Assembly (NCBI RefSeq): GCF_001305965.1
Contig: NZ_JXQC01000003.1
Coordinates: 3,391,361 to 3,455,360 of the forward strand
DNA from: Erythrobacter sp. SG61-1L
Lineage (GTDB): Bacteria; Pseudomonadota; Alphaproteobacteria; Sphingomonadales; Sphingomonadaceae
DNA length: 64,000 nt
Direction of reading: 5' to 3'
The position numbers were made by a program, and so were the translations under genes. This document shows, one piece after another, positions 53,351 to 61,063 of the stretch. The notes under the pieces are model-generated. The model made no database searches and had not been told where the DNA came from. It was given only the letters and a program-made list of their open reading frames with translations. Position 1 is the first letter of the stretch. Every line of letters starts with the position of its first letter.

Positions 53351-54847
53351 ATGAGCGAATATCGCATCCAGGGCGCAACGGGCGAATGGGAGGTCGTGAT
53401 CGGCCTCGAAGTCCATGCGCAGGTCACCAGCAATTCCAAGCTGTTCTCGGGCGCGGCCACGGCTTTCGGCGCGGAGCCGAACAGTCAGGTGTCGCTGGTC
53501 GATGCGGCCATGCCCGGCATGCTGCCCGTGCCCAACCGCGAATGTATCCGCCAGGCCGTTCGCACCGGCATGGCGATCAACGCCCAGATCAACAAATGGA
53601 GCCGGTTCGACCGCAAGAACTACTTCTACGCCGATCTTCCGCAGGGCTATCAGATCAGCCAGCTCTATCATCCGCTGGTGGGTGAAGGCAGCCTTGAAGT
53701 GATCCTCGACGAGAAGGATCCGGAAGGCAGCACCAAGACCATCGGGATCGAACGCATCCATGTGGAACAGGACGCAGGCAAGCTGATGCACGATCAGCAC
53801 CCCACCATGTCCTATGTCGATTTGAACCGCTCGGGCGTGGCGCTGATGGAAATCGTCAGCCGCCCGGATATGCGCAGCCCGGCCGAAGCGGGGGCATATC
53901 TCGCCAAGCTGCGCTCGATCCTGCGCTATGTCGGCTCGTGCGACGGCAATATGGATCAGGGCTCGATGCGCGCGGACGTGAACGTTTCGGTGCGCAAGCC
54001 CGGCGAGCCGTTCGGCACGCGCACGGAAACCAAGAACGTCAATTCGGTCCGCTTCGTGATGGCGGTTGTCGAAAGCGAAGCGCGTCGTCAGGTCGATCTG
54101 ATCGAGAGCGGCGGCACGGTGGTGCAGGAAACCCGGCTCTATGATCCGGACAAGAACACCACCCGGTCCATGCGCAGCAAGGAAGATGCGCATGATTACC
54201 GCTACTTCCCCGATCCGGATTTGTTGCCGCTGGAGCTGGACGATGCATTCCTGGAGGAATGCCGCGCCTCTCTGCCCGAACTGCCGGATGCCAAGCGGCA
54301 CCGTTATGAATCCGGGCTGGGGCTGTCTGCCTATGCTGCGGGTGTCCTGACCGCTGACGTGGAAACGGCGCGTTGGTTCGAAGCGCTCGTCGCCGCGGCC
54401 GCCGCCAAGGCTGGCAAGCCGGAAGCGGACCTTGCCAAGCAGGCTTCGAACTGGCTCATTTCCGAACTGTTCGGCGCGCTCAACAAGCTGGGCAAGAGCC
54501 TGGGCGACAGTCCGGTTTCGCCCGATGCCGGGGCCGAACTGCTGGCGCTGATCGCGGACGGCACAATCTCTGGCTCGATTGCCAAGCAGGTTCTGGAGAA
54601 GATGCTGGAAACGGGCGACGGCGCAGCCGCGATCGTGGAGCGCGAAGGCCTCAAGCAGGAAAGCGACACTGGAGCCATCGAGGCAGCGGTGGACGGCGTT
54701 CTGGCCGCCAATGGCGACAAGGTGGAACAGTATAAGGGCGGCAAGGAAGCCCTGTTCGGCTTCTTCGTGGGCCAGACGATGAAGGCCATGCAGGGCAAGG
54801 CCAACCCGCAGGTGGTGAACGAACTGCTGAAGAAGAAGCTGGGGTGA
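53351..54847 (+). CDS. gatB: Asp/Glu-tRNA amidotransferase subunit B
   Basis: The 498-aa kinase-type subunit phosphorylates the misacylated carboxylate before amidation. Family blocks include [52 protein letters not shown] and [11 protein letters not shown], and the C-terminal YqeY-like tRNA-binding domain ([19 protein letters not shown] then the helical tail). It is separated from gatA by a short gap holding a possible small ORF. Confidence 0.98.
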   Translation: MSEYRIQGATGEWEVVIGLEVHAQVTSNSKLFSGAATAFGAEPNSQVSLVDAAMPGMLPVPNRECIRQAVRTGMAINAQINKWSRFDRKNYFYADLPQGYQISQLYHPLVGEGSLEVILDEKDPEGSTKTIGIERIHVEQDAGKLMHDQHPTMSYVDLNRSGVALMEIVSRPDMRSPAEAGAYLAKLRSILRYVGSCDGNMDQGSMRADVNVSVRKPGEPFGTRTETKNVNSVRFVMAVVESEARRQVDLIESGGTVVQETRLYDPDKNTTRSMRSKEDAHDYRYFPDPDLLPLELDDAFLEECRASLPELPDAKRHRYESGLGLSAYAAGVLTADVETARWFEALVAAAAAKAGKPEADLAKQASNWLISELFGALNKLGKSLGDSPVSPDAGAELLALIADGTISGSIAKQVLEKMLETGDGAAAIVEREGLKQESDTGAIEAAVDGVLAANGDKVEQYKGGKEALFGFFVGQTMKAMQGKANPQVVNELLKKKLG

Positions 54848-54869
54848 GTAGCCCCGCGGGGAGCGGGCG

Positions 54870-55334
54870 ATGCCGCTGAGCATCGTCCTCGTCCAGCCGG
54901 AGATTCCCGGAAATACCGGCGCGGTGGGGCGCACCTGCGTGGCGCTCGGCGCCGAACTGGTGCTGATCCACCCGCTGGGTTTCGAGATTTCCGATACGCG
55001 CGTGAAGCGCTCCGGCCTAGATTACTGGCCCCATGTGCGGCTGGCCGAGTTTCCCAGCTGGGATGCCTTTCTGGCCGAACGACAGCCGCGTGCGGAGCAG
55101 ATGTTCCTGTTTGAGGAACATGGCTCAAGCTCGTTCTACGATGCGGACTATCCCGAGGATGCCATTCTGGTGTTCGGGAAGGAAACCACGGGCATCCCCG
55201 AAGCGATCTGGCGCGCCTTCCCCGGCCGCCAATTCCACCTGCCCATGCGCTCTGACAAGATCCGCTCGCTCAACCTTGCGAATACGGTTGCGGCGGCGGC
55301 CTATCAGGCGATGCGGGGGTATTTCAGAAGCTGA
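54870..55334 (+). CDS. trmL: tRNA (cytidine/uridine-34-2'-O)-methyltransferase TrmL
   Basis: The 154-aa SPOUT methyltransferase has the trefoil-knot motifs VQPEIPGNTGAVGRTC near residue 8, HPLGFEISDTRVKRSGLDYW, LVFGKETTGIPEAIW and PMRSDKIRSLNLANTVAAAAYQ (given in part). It uses SAM to methylate the ribose at the wobble position of certain Leu tRNAs. Short, normal length. The gene is 22 bp behind gatB and converges with the three-paralogue operon. Confidence 0.95.
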   Translation: MPLSIVLVQPEIPGNTGAVGRTCVALGAELVLIHPLGFEISDTRVKRSGLDYWPHVRLAEFPSWDAFLAERQPRAEQMFLFEEHGSSSFYDADYPEDAILVFGKETTGIPEAIWRAFPGRQFHLPMRSDKIRSLNLANTVAAAAYQAMRGYFRS

Positions 55335-55354
55335 GATCCGCTGTTGGGGACAAG

Positions 55355-55387
55355 AGGCAGGATCGTTTCGGCGAAGCGATCCTGCCT
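55355..55387. terminator. Strong hairpin between convergent trmL and the paralogue operon
   Basis: A 14-bp stem (aggcaggatcgttt with aagcgatcctgcct, one G-U pair) and a five-base loop lie between the two convergent stop codons. There is no T-run on either side, so a bidirectional terminator or transcript-end stabiliser is likely. Confidence 0.65.
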
Positions 55388-55397
55388 GCCTGTGTGC

Positions 55398-56180
55398 TTA
55401 GGCCCCTTTCTTGGACTTCTTTGCCGCGGCAAGTTTGGTCCGGGCATTGTTCGCATATTCGGTGAAGTTCAGCTTGTATTTGGTGACAAGCTCATCAAGC
55501 GCGGCCACTGCATCCTCGCCCTCTTTGGGCGGGAACAAACTGAGGCCGTTGCCGCCCCAGGCCTTGTATTCAGTGTCGATCTTCTGATCTGATCCGAAGT
55601 CGCGGAACATGAACAGGGTACGCAGAGACCTGCCATAGATCATGGCTTTCTGGTAGAACACATCTGCCACTATCAGCTCCGAGTAGCATGACGCTTGGGA
55701 GTCTGAGCGGCGCGTCTTTACCTTGTTCATGGTCTTGCGTTCCAGCGGCTGGGCGTGCAGCACCACCGTCGTGCCAGGCGTCAGGGAAAGCTCCTTGCGC
55801 AAATCGATCTGGAGGAGCGCGTCAAGCTGGCTTGGGCTGTCGAGTGCGCTCGAGATCAACGTCTTGTTGTTCGCATCGGTGCCGCTGTGCAGCATGGCAT
55901 CGATCAGGCCGCCGCCAAGCAATCCCGTCGTAATCGAGGTCATCCGTTCCGCCGGCCAAAGATGCAATTCGCAGCCGTCCGCCGGGGCAGAGGTGGGAGC
56001 CAGGCCAAATTCGCTGGTGAGTTGCCCTACAGCAGCTTCATTCGCGGCGCGCAATTCAGCGGCAGCTGCGTCCGCGGCTGCCTGTTCTTCAGGCGTCAAC
56101 ACCTTCTCTTTGGCCAGCGCGGGTACGGCAGACAGGCTTATGGCAACGGCAATCATGCCGCTGATGGATTTCAGTTTCAT
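55398..56180 (-). CDS. Secreted protein, paralogue 1 of an unrecognised tandem family
   Basis: A 260-aa protein with a signal peptide (GMIAVAISLSAVPALA), an Ala/Glu helical segment and then the family blocks shared with its two neighbours: CELHLWPAERMTS, a central VVLHAQP, SCYSELIVADVFYQKA and FMFRDFG. The C-terminus is Lys-rich. The two shared Cys residues could form a disulfide. ATG 56180 has AAGGGGG about nine bases upstream. It is the third and last gene of an operon transcribed from 57650. No function can be named. Confidence 0.8.
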   Translation of the reverse strand: MKLKSISGMIAVAISLSAVPALAKEKVLTPEEQAAADAAAAELRAANEAAVGQLTSEFGLAPTSAPADGCELHLWPAERMTSITTGLLGGGLIDAMLHSGTDANNKTLISSALDSPSQLDALLQIDLRKELSLTPGTTVVLHAQPLERKTMNKVKTRRSDSQASCYSELIVADVFYQKAMIYGRSLRTLFMFRDFGSDQKIDTEYKAWGGNGLSLFPPKEGEDAVAALDELVTKYKLNFTEYANNARTKLAAAKKSKKGA

Positions 56181-56205
56181 TGGAAATACCCCCTTATTGT
56201 CCATT

Positions 56206-56898
56206 TCAATTATCACGCATTTTTCTTTTGGGCGGTGGGTTCAACGCCTTGCCGAACTCACCAAGCGCTTCTGAATACTGATCGGCCAGTTCTCTGAAGC
56301 TGGCTTCCTGTTCCGCTTCTTCCTTCGGTGGAAACAGTTTGAGGCGACGCTGCGAATAGGCGCCGAAGCTGCGCGTCGGGGTATCCGAACCATCGAACTG
56401 GCGAAAACGGAACAGTGCCTTCAGAAAGCGACCATCAACGAAATCCTGCTGAAAGAAGATGTCGTCAGTCACCAGTTCGGCATAACAGGGTGGGGCATCC
56501 GGCACATGCGGCCCCTTCGCCTTGCGAATTTGGGCACTGGTCAGAACATCGTCATGGACGATGAGTTTGTAGCCTTTGAGAGACAGGATTTCTGCCAAGG
56601 GGCTGGCGCGCAACCTTGCCGCCTGTTCGGCAGTCGATAATGGGTCGGGTGGCAGTTTGCGATAGCCGTCACGGCCCTGGACGGCGCCGTCTGTAATCCC
56701 GCCATGGAACCAGCCATGGTAAGTCGAGCGAAGGCTGTTTGCTGGCCATGCATGCAGCTCGCAAACTGTCGTTTGCGGAGCGTCGGCACTTTGGCTCGTC
56801 GCCGTTTCGCCATTGTCCTCGGCAGTGGCCGGGATGGCTGTGCAGGCAAGCAGTATGACGGGCAGCATCAGGAGATGTGCATTGTATCGCGGCTGCAT
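56206..56898 (-). CDS. Secreted protein, paralogue 2 of an unrecognised tandem family
   Basis: A 230-aa protein with a signal peptide (LLMLPVILLACTAIPATA, with Cys near the cleavage site, possibly a lipoprotein). The shared blocks are CELHAWPANSLRS, KLIVHDDVL, PCYAELVTDDIFFQQD and FRFRQFDG; an Arg/Lys-rich end follows. It starts two bases after the stop of paralogue 3 and ends 25 bases before paralogue 1, so all three are one operon. Function unknown. Confidence 0.8.
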   Translation of the reverse strand: MQPRYNAHLLMLPVILLACTAIPATAEDNGETATSQSADAPQTTVCELHAWPANSLRSTYHGWFHGGITDGAVQGRDGYRKLPPDPLSTAEQAARLRASPLAEILSLKGYKLIVHDDVLTSAQIRKAKGPHVPDAPPCYAELVTDDIFFQQDFVDGRFLKALFRFRQFDGSDTPTRSFGAYSQRRLKLFPPKEEAEQEASFRELADQYSEALGEFGKALNPPPKRKMRDN

Positions 56899-56900
56899 GA

Positions 56901-57650
56901 TCAGTTCTTCTTCCGGGGGCTGCTGAGAAAACCGGCAAATTTTTCGATGTTTTGAATCAACGCGCCGGGCAATTCGGCATCGCTTGCCGGAATGTCTGCC
57001 TTCTCCCCATCGCGGAAATTGTGCAGCTTCGTTTCGACCCAGGTTGAAAGATGGCGGACGGGAAGGTCGCTATCGGGGCTGAACTGGCGGAAATGAATGT
57101 AGCTCTTGAGAGATTGTCCGCGTGCAGTCACCCGGGAGAACACGACATCGCTGAGGACGAGGTCGGCGTAACAGGCTGGTACGTCATTGAGGTAGGGTGT
57201 CTTGATCTTGCGCTGGGTATGGTCGTCAAGCGCCTCATCATGAATGATGACTTGGAAATTCGGCAAATCCATCAAGCTGGTGAGCGGCAGTTGCCTGAAC
57301 AGTTCGGCTTGTTGCGCGGATGCGAGGGGAGCGGGACGGATGCCGGTCTGGGGCGGGATGAGGCTGGCGTCTCCTGTCCCTTTGTCAATGTTATGTGTTC
57401 CTGAAAATGCGATCCACGTTCTTGCGCTCGCCTCCGGTAGAGTTCCGCCTCCTGCAAAATTATCCCATAATTTCAGATTATTGACGGAAAGCCTTGGGGC
57501 GGGCCAAACATGGAGTTGGCAAGGGGCGGAATTCGTCGAATCTTCTGCGATAGGGGGTGCGACGTCTTCGCTATTCGCGGCAGAAGGCGATTGCGCAGCA
57601 ATGGCCACCGCTACGGCCAATGCCACCGCCTTGCGGTTTCCAATATTCAC
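56901..57650 (-). CDS. Secreted protein, paralogue 3 (first gene) of an unrecognised tandem family
   Basis: A 249-aa protein with a signal peptide (AVALAVAVAIAAQSPSAA). It has the same ordered blocks as its two downstream neighbours: CQLHVWPAPRLS, VIIHDEALDD, ACYADLVLSDVVFSRV and IHFRQFSPD. The intervening segment is longest here (about 40 extra residues including a GTGDASLIPPQTG stretch). The start is GTG 57650 after GGGGGG. Each copy keeps the first Cys before L-H-x-W-P-A and the second in the C-Y block. Function unknown. Confidence 0.78.
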   Translation of the reverse strand: MNIGNRKAVALAVAVAIAAQSPSAANSEDVAPPIAEDSTNSAPCQLHVWPAPRLSVNNLKLWDNFAGGGTLPEASARTWIAFSGTHNIDKGTGDASLIPPQTGIRPAPLASAQQAELFRQLPLTSLMDLPNFQVIIHDEALDDHTQRKIKTPYLNDVPACYADLVLSDVVFSRVTARGQSLKSYIHFRQFSPDSDLPVRHLSTWVETKLHNFRDGEKADIPASDAELPGALIQNIEKFAGFLSSPRKKN

Positions 57651-57690
57651 GCGACCCCCCGTTTGGACTCGTGACTAACGGAAGCTGATT

Positions 57691-57731
57691 AAAAGCAAAA
57701 AAGACTGGCGCAAATTCAGATTGCACCAGTC
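57691..57731 (-). terminator. Rho-independent terminator of the 101-aa protein gene
   Basis: Read on the minus strand, a stem gactgg...gcaa/ttgc...ccagtc with one mismatch and a short loop is followed by TTTTTTGCTTTT. It isolates the small upstream gene from the three-paralogue operon, which must therefore have its own promoter in the 57651-57690 stretch. Confidence 0.88.
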
Positions 57732-57748
57732 CCGAGCAATCTACGAAG

Positions 57749-58054
57749 TCACCCCTTGCGGGAGCCCGTCATCGGCATGGCGCCGAAGGCACCGGCATTG
57801 ACGGTACCGGTCAGCGTGTCGCCGTCGATCGTGGCGGTGGCTTCGAGGGTGAGCGGCATGGGCACGGTCATGTCCATCTTCCAGGTCAGCGTGTTGCCGT
57901 CGATCTTGCCTTCCTTCACTTCCAGCGAGCCGAGCGGACCGGCGTTGAGGCCGGTGAAGGTGGCGCCGTCATCGGAAGGGACGACAGTGAAAGTGCTGGT
58001 CTGGTCGCCCATCGGGGTCTTGGTCAGGCATTCATAGGTACCGGCAACGGACAT
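57749..58054 (-). CDS. Small beta-rich hypothetical protein
   Basis: A 101-aa protein with no signal peptide and a repetitive Gly/Thr/Asp pattern (SVAGTYECLTKTPMG, then DGNTLTWKMDM, then TIDGDTLTGTV) suggestive of a small beta barrel or sheet. A single Cys is in YECLTK. No family is recognised, although similar short proteins are common in sphingomonads by recollection. It has its own strong terminator and lies 35 bases from the convergent-side M16 gene stop, both on the minus strand. Confidence 0.75.
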   Translation of the reverse strand: MSVAGTYECLTKTPMGDQTSTFTVVPSDDGATFTGLNAGPLGSLEVKEGKIDGNTLTWKMDMTVPMPLTLEATATIDGDTLTGTVNAGAFGAMPMTGSRKG

Positions 58055-58089
58055 GGTGTTCTCCTCTCAAAAGGGGCAAGCGGCGGGGC

Positions 58090-60969
58090 TTACTCCGCCT
58101 CACTTACATTGCTGTCAGTATCGGCATATTCAACCGGCATGTCCAGTCCCGCAAGCTGCTGGTCGATCACCTTGCGGTCCCCCACCACAATGATCGCCAG
58201 ATCGGCAGGCTGGAGATATTGCCGGGCCGCCGCGTCGATCGCCTCCTTGGTCACGGAGCGATAGATTTCCGGCAGCTTCACCTGATAATTGTCGGGACGG
58301 CCATAGAGGCGGTTCGAAAGCAGCGCGCCCAGAACCTGCCCGTTGGTCTGGTAACGGTTGGGCATGCCGCGGATATTACCATCGGTCACGCGCTGGAATT
58401 CGGTGTCCTCCACCGGGCGGGCGACGGGGAAAGCTGCCATGTTATCGAGGATCAGCCTGATCGAATCCGCCGTCTTGTCCGACTGGACCTGCGTGTAGAC
58501 CAGCAGTGCCTCCGGACCCTGATTGCGCATGATCTGGCTACCCACGCCATAGCTCCAGCCCTTGTCCTCGCGCAGGTCGAGATTGAGGCGGGAAAGGAAG
58601 CCGTCGCCGATCACCTCATTGGCAAGGTCCAGCGCTTCCTGCCCCTGCTGCTTGCCGGTGAGCGGCAGAACGCGGCCGAAGACCAGCACGGACTGCGGCG
58701 AATTGGGCCGGTCGATCACTACCAGGCGGCGCTTGGGCGCAGGGGTGGCTGCGGCCAGATCCTTGCGCGGCGGCATGGAGCGGACGCCCGGCCAGTGGCC
58801 GAACGTGGCATTGAGCTGGGGCAGCAGCTTGTCCATCGTGATGTCGCCCACCACGGTGATGCTGGCAAGATCGGGCCGCAGCCAGCGGCGATGCTCGGCA
58901 GAGATTGCCTCGGGCGTCAGGGCGGAAATCACGCTCTCGTCACCCAGCCCGCCGACCGTGCCATAGGGATGGGAGGGGCCGTAGAGGATCGGCCGCAGTG
59001 CGCGGGTGGCAAGGCCGAAGGGCGATGCCTTTTCCTGTGCGATGTCGGCCAGCCGCTGGTCCTTCACGCGGGCGACGTCCTCCGCCTTGAAGGCCGGATT
59101 GCGCACCATGTCCGCCATGAGTTCCAGCGAGGGCGTGAGATTGGCGGTGAGCGCCGTGAGTGAGACGGAGCTGGTATCGAGGTCCGACCCGGTGCCGATG
59201 GAGGCGCCCAGCCGTTCCTGTTCCTCCGCGATCTGCACCGCGCTGCGGGTGGTGGTGCCTTCTTCCAGCAGGTCCATCATCAGTGACTGGGTGCCGGCCG
59301 CTTCAGTGCCGTCGGCGGCAAAGCCGGCATCGAATGAGAGCTGGACGGAAACTTTGGGAATGGCTGTGCGGCGAGCAAGGGCAACGGTGATGCCATTATC
59401 CAGCTTTGCTCGTTCGATGCCGGGGAAGGTAAGCTCTCCCACGTCGGCCACGGGCGGATAATCGCGCGGGGCACTGCGCTGCACATCGGGCACGGGGCGC
59501 TTGGCATCGGGCAGGGGCGCAGGCGTAGTGCCTTCATCACCCCAGCCGCCCATCGTGCCGCCATCATCTGTGCGCTCGCCCGGCACCACGGCCAGACGGT
59601 AGGAGGGGCGAGTGAGCCAGCGCTGCATGGACTGCTGCACATCGGCAGGTGTCAGGGCGGCCATGCGCTGCAGCTCATGCTTGTAGTTCGCCGGATCGCC
59701 TGCGTAGAGCAGCCCCTCCGCCAGGGTCGCGCCCTTGCCGGAAAATCCGCCGACCACTTCCAGTGCGCCGATCTGGGCAGAGACGGTCTGGGTGGCGGCA
59801 CGCTGCAATTCATCGGCTGTGGGGCCATTGGCCACCAGATCGGCGATGATCTCGTCCAACCGCTTTTCCGCCTGTGCCCGGTCCACGCCGGGCTTCACGT
59901 CCATTTCCACCTGCAGGAAGCTCAGCTGTTCGAATTGCTGGGCACCGGCGGAAACGCGCACGGCCAGCTGCTCGTCGCGCACCAGCGCATTGTCGAGGCG
60001 GGAACTGGCAAGTCCGCCCAGCACATGCATGCCGATGGCCAAAGGCACGGCATCCGGGCTGGTCAGGGCAGGGCCAGTCCATGCGCGATAGATGCGCGTC
60101 ACTGGCACCTGATCGGTCATCTCGCGGGTGACGGGTGAGGCAAGGGTGACGGGTTCGGCCGCGATCTTGGCAATGTCCGGCCCGCGCGGAATGTCGCCGA
60201 ACCATTTTTCCACCTTGGGCCGCGCGGTGGCGGCATCGATGTCGCCCGACAGGACCAGCACGACATTGTTCGGCCCGTAATTGTCAGTGAACCACTTGCG
60301 CACATCGGTGATGCTGGCCGCATCGAGGTCCGCCATCGAACCGATGGTGGAATGGCGATAGGGGTGGCCAACGGGCAGCAGCCCTTCGTTGAGCGCATAA
60401 TCGACCAGACCATAGGGCTGGTTATCGCCCTGCCGCTTCTCGTTCTGGACGACGCCGCGCTGCTTATCGAGCTTGTCCTGCGTCACCGCGCCCAGCAGGT
60501 GCCCCATGCGGTCGCTTTCCATGAACAGGGCCAGGTCCAGCGCGCCGGTGGGTACGGTTTCGATATAGTTCGTCCGGTCGAACCAGGTGGAACCATTGGT
60601 GGAGGTGGAGCCGGCGGCTTCCAGCGGAATGTCGAAATTCTCGACGTTCTCCGATCCGCCGAACATCAGATGTTCGAACAGATGGGCAAAGCCGGTGCGA
60701 CCGCGCGGTTCGTGCTTCGATCCCACGCGGTAATAGATCGTCACACCTACGACCGGCGCCTTGCGGTCTGTATGGACGATGGTGGTCAGCCCGTTGGGCA
60801 GAGTGAAGCTCTCATAGGGAATGTCCACTTGCTGGACGAGCCCGGCCAGCGGCGCGGGCTGAACTGCGGGCGCGCTCTTGAGCGAGGCCTGCGTGGATGC
60901 TCCGCTGCAGGAGGCAAGCGCCAGCGAGGCCGTGAGCGTGAGGAAGACGGGGGCGAATTTGCGGCGCAT
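58090..60969 (-). CDS. M16-family zinc metallopeptidase lipoprotein, two domains
   Basis: The 959-aa protein has a lipoprotein signal (LALASCSG, Cys21). The first M16 domain has HLFEH (His96, Glu99, His100) in FAHLFEHLMFGGSENVENFD, and a second M16-like domain starts near residue 510 (FPGIERAKLDNGITVALARR). That second domain lacks the metal motif, as in the usual catalytic/non-catalytic pairing. It would degrade peptides at the outer membrane or periplasm. The gene is minus-strand between the small beta-rich protein and the acylase. Confidence 0.93.
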   Translation of the reverse strand: MRRKFAPVFLTLTASLALASCSGASTQASLKSAPAVQPAPLAGLVQQVDIPYESFTLPNGLTTIVHTDRKAPVVGVTIYYRVGSKHEPRGRTGFAHLFEHLMFGGSENVENFDIPLEAAGSTSTNGSTWFDRTNYIETVPTGALDLALFMESDRMGHLLGAVTQDKLDKQRGVVQNEKRQGDNQPYGLVDYALNEGLLPVGHPYRHSTIGSMADLDAASITDVRKWFTDNYGPNNVVLVLSGDIDAATARPKVEKWFGDIPRGPDIAKIAAEPVTLASPVTREMTDQVPVTRIYRAWTGPALTSPDAVPLAIGMHVLGGLASSRLDNALVRDEQLAVRVSAGAQQFEQLSFLQVEMDVKPGVDRAQAEKRLDEIIADLVANGPTADELQRAATQTVSAQIGALEVVGGFSGKGATLAEGLLYAGDPANYKHELQRMAALTPADVQQSMQRWLTRPSYRLAVVPGERTDDGGTMGGWGDEGTTPAPLPDAKRPVPDVQRSAPRDYPPVADVGELTFPGIERAKLDNGITVALARRTAIPKVSVQLSFDAGFAADGTEAAGTQSLMMDLLEEGTTTRSAVQIAEEQERLGASIGTGSDLDTSSVSLTALTANLTPSLELMADMVRNPAFKAEDVARVKDQRLADIAQEKASPFGLATRALRPILYGPSHPYGTVGGLGDESVISALTPEAISAEHRRWLRPDLASITVVGDITMDKLLPQLNATFGHWPGVRSMPPRKDLAAATPAPKRRLVVIDRPNSPQSVLVFGRVLPLTGKQQGQEALDLANEVIGDGFLSRLNLDLREDKGWSYGVGSQIMRNQGPEALLVYTQVQSDKTADSIRLILDNMAAFPVARPVEDTEFQRVTDGNIRGMPNRYQTNGQVLGALLSNRLYGRPDNYQVKLPEIYRSVTKEAIDAAARQYLQPADLAIIVVGDRKVIDQQLAGLDMPVEYADTDSNVSEAE

Positions 60970-61063
60970 GGTCAGTCCCTTGATATGCGGCGGGTTCCGG
61001 CCCTTGCTCCGCAGGGCAGGGGAATAGGAACCTTCGAAACTATCCCGCAGGCCTAACGCCTGC

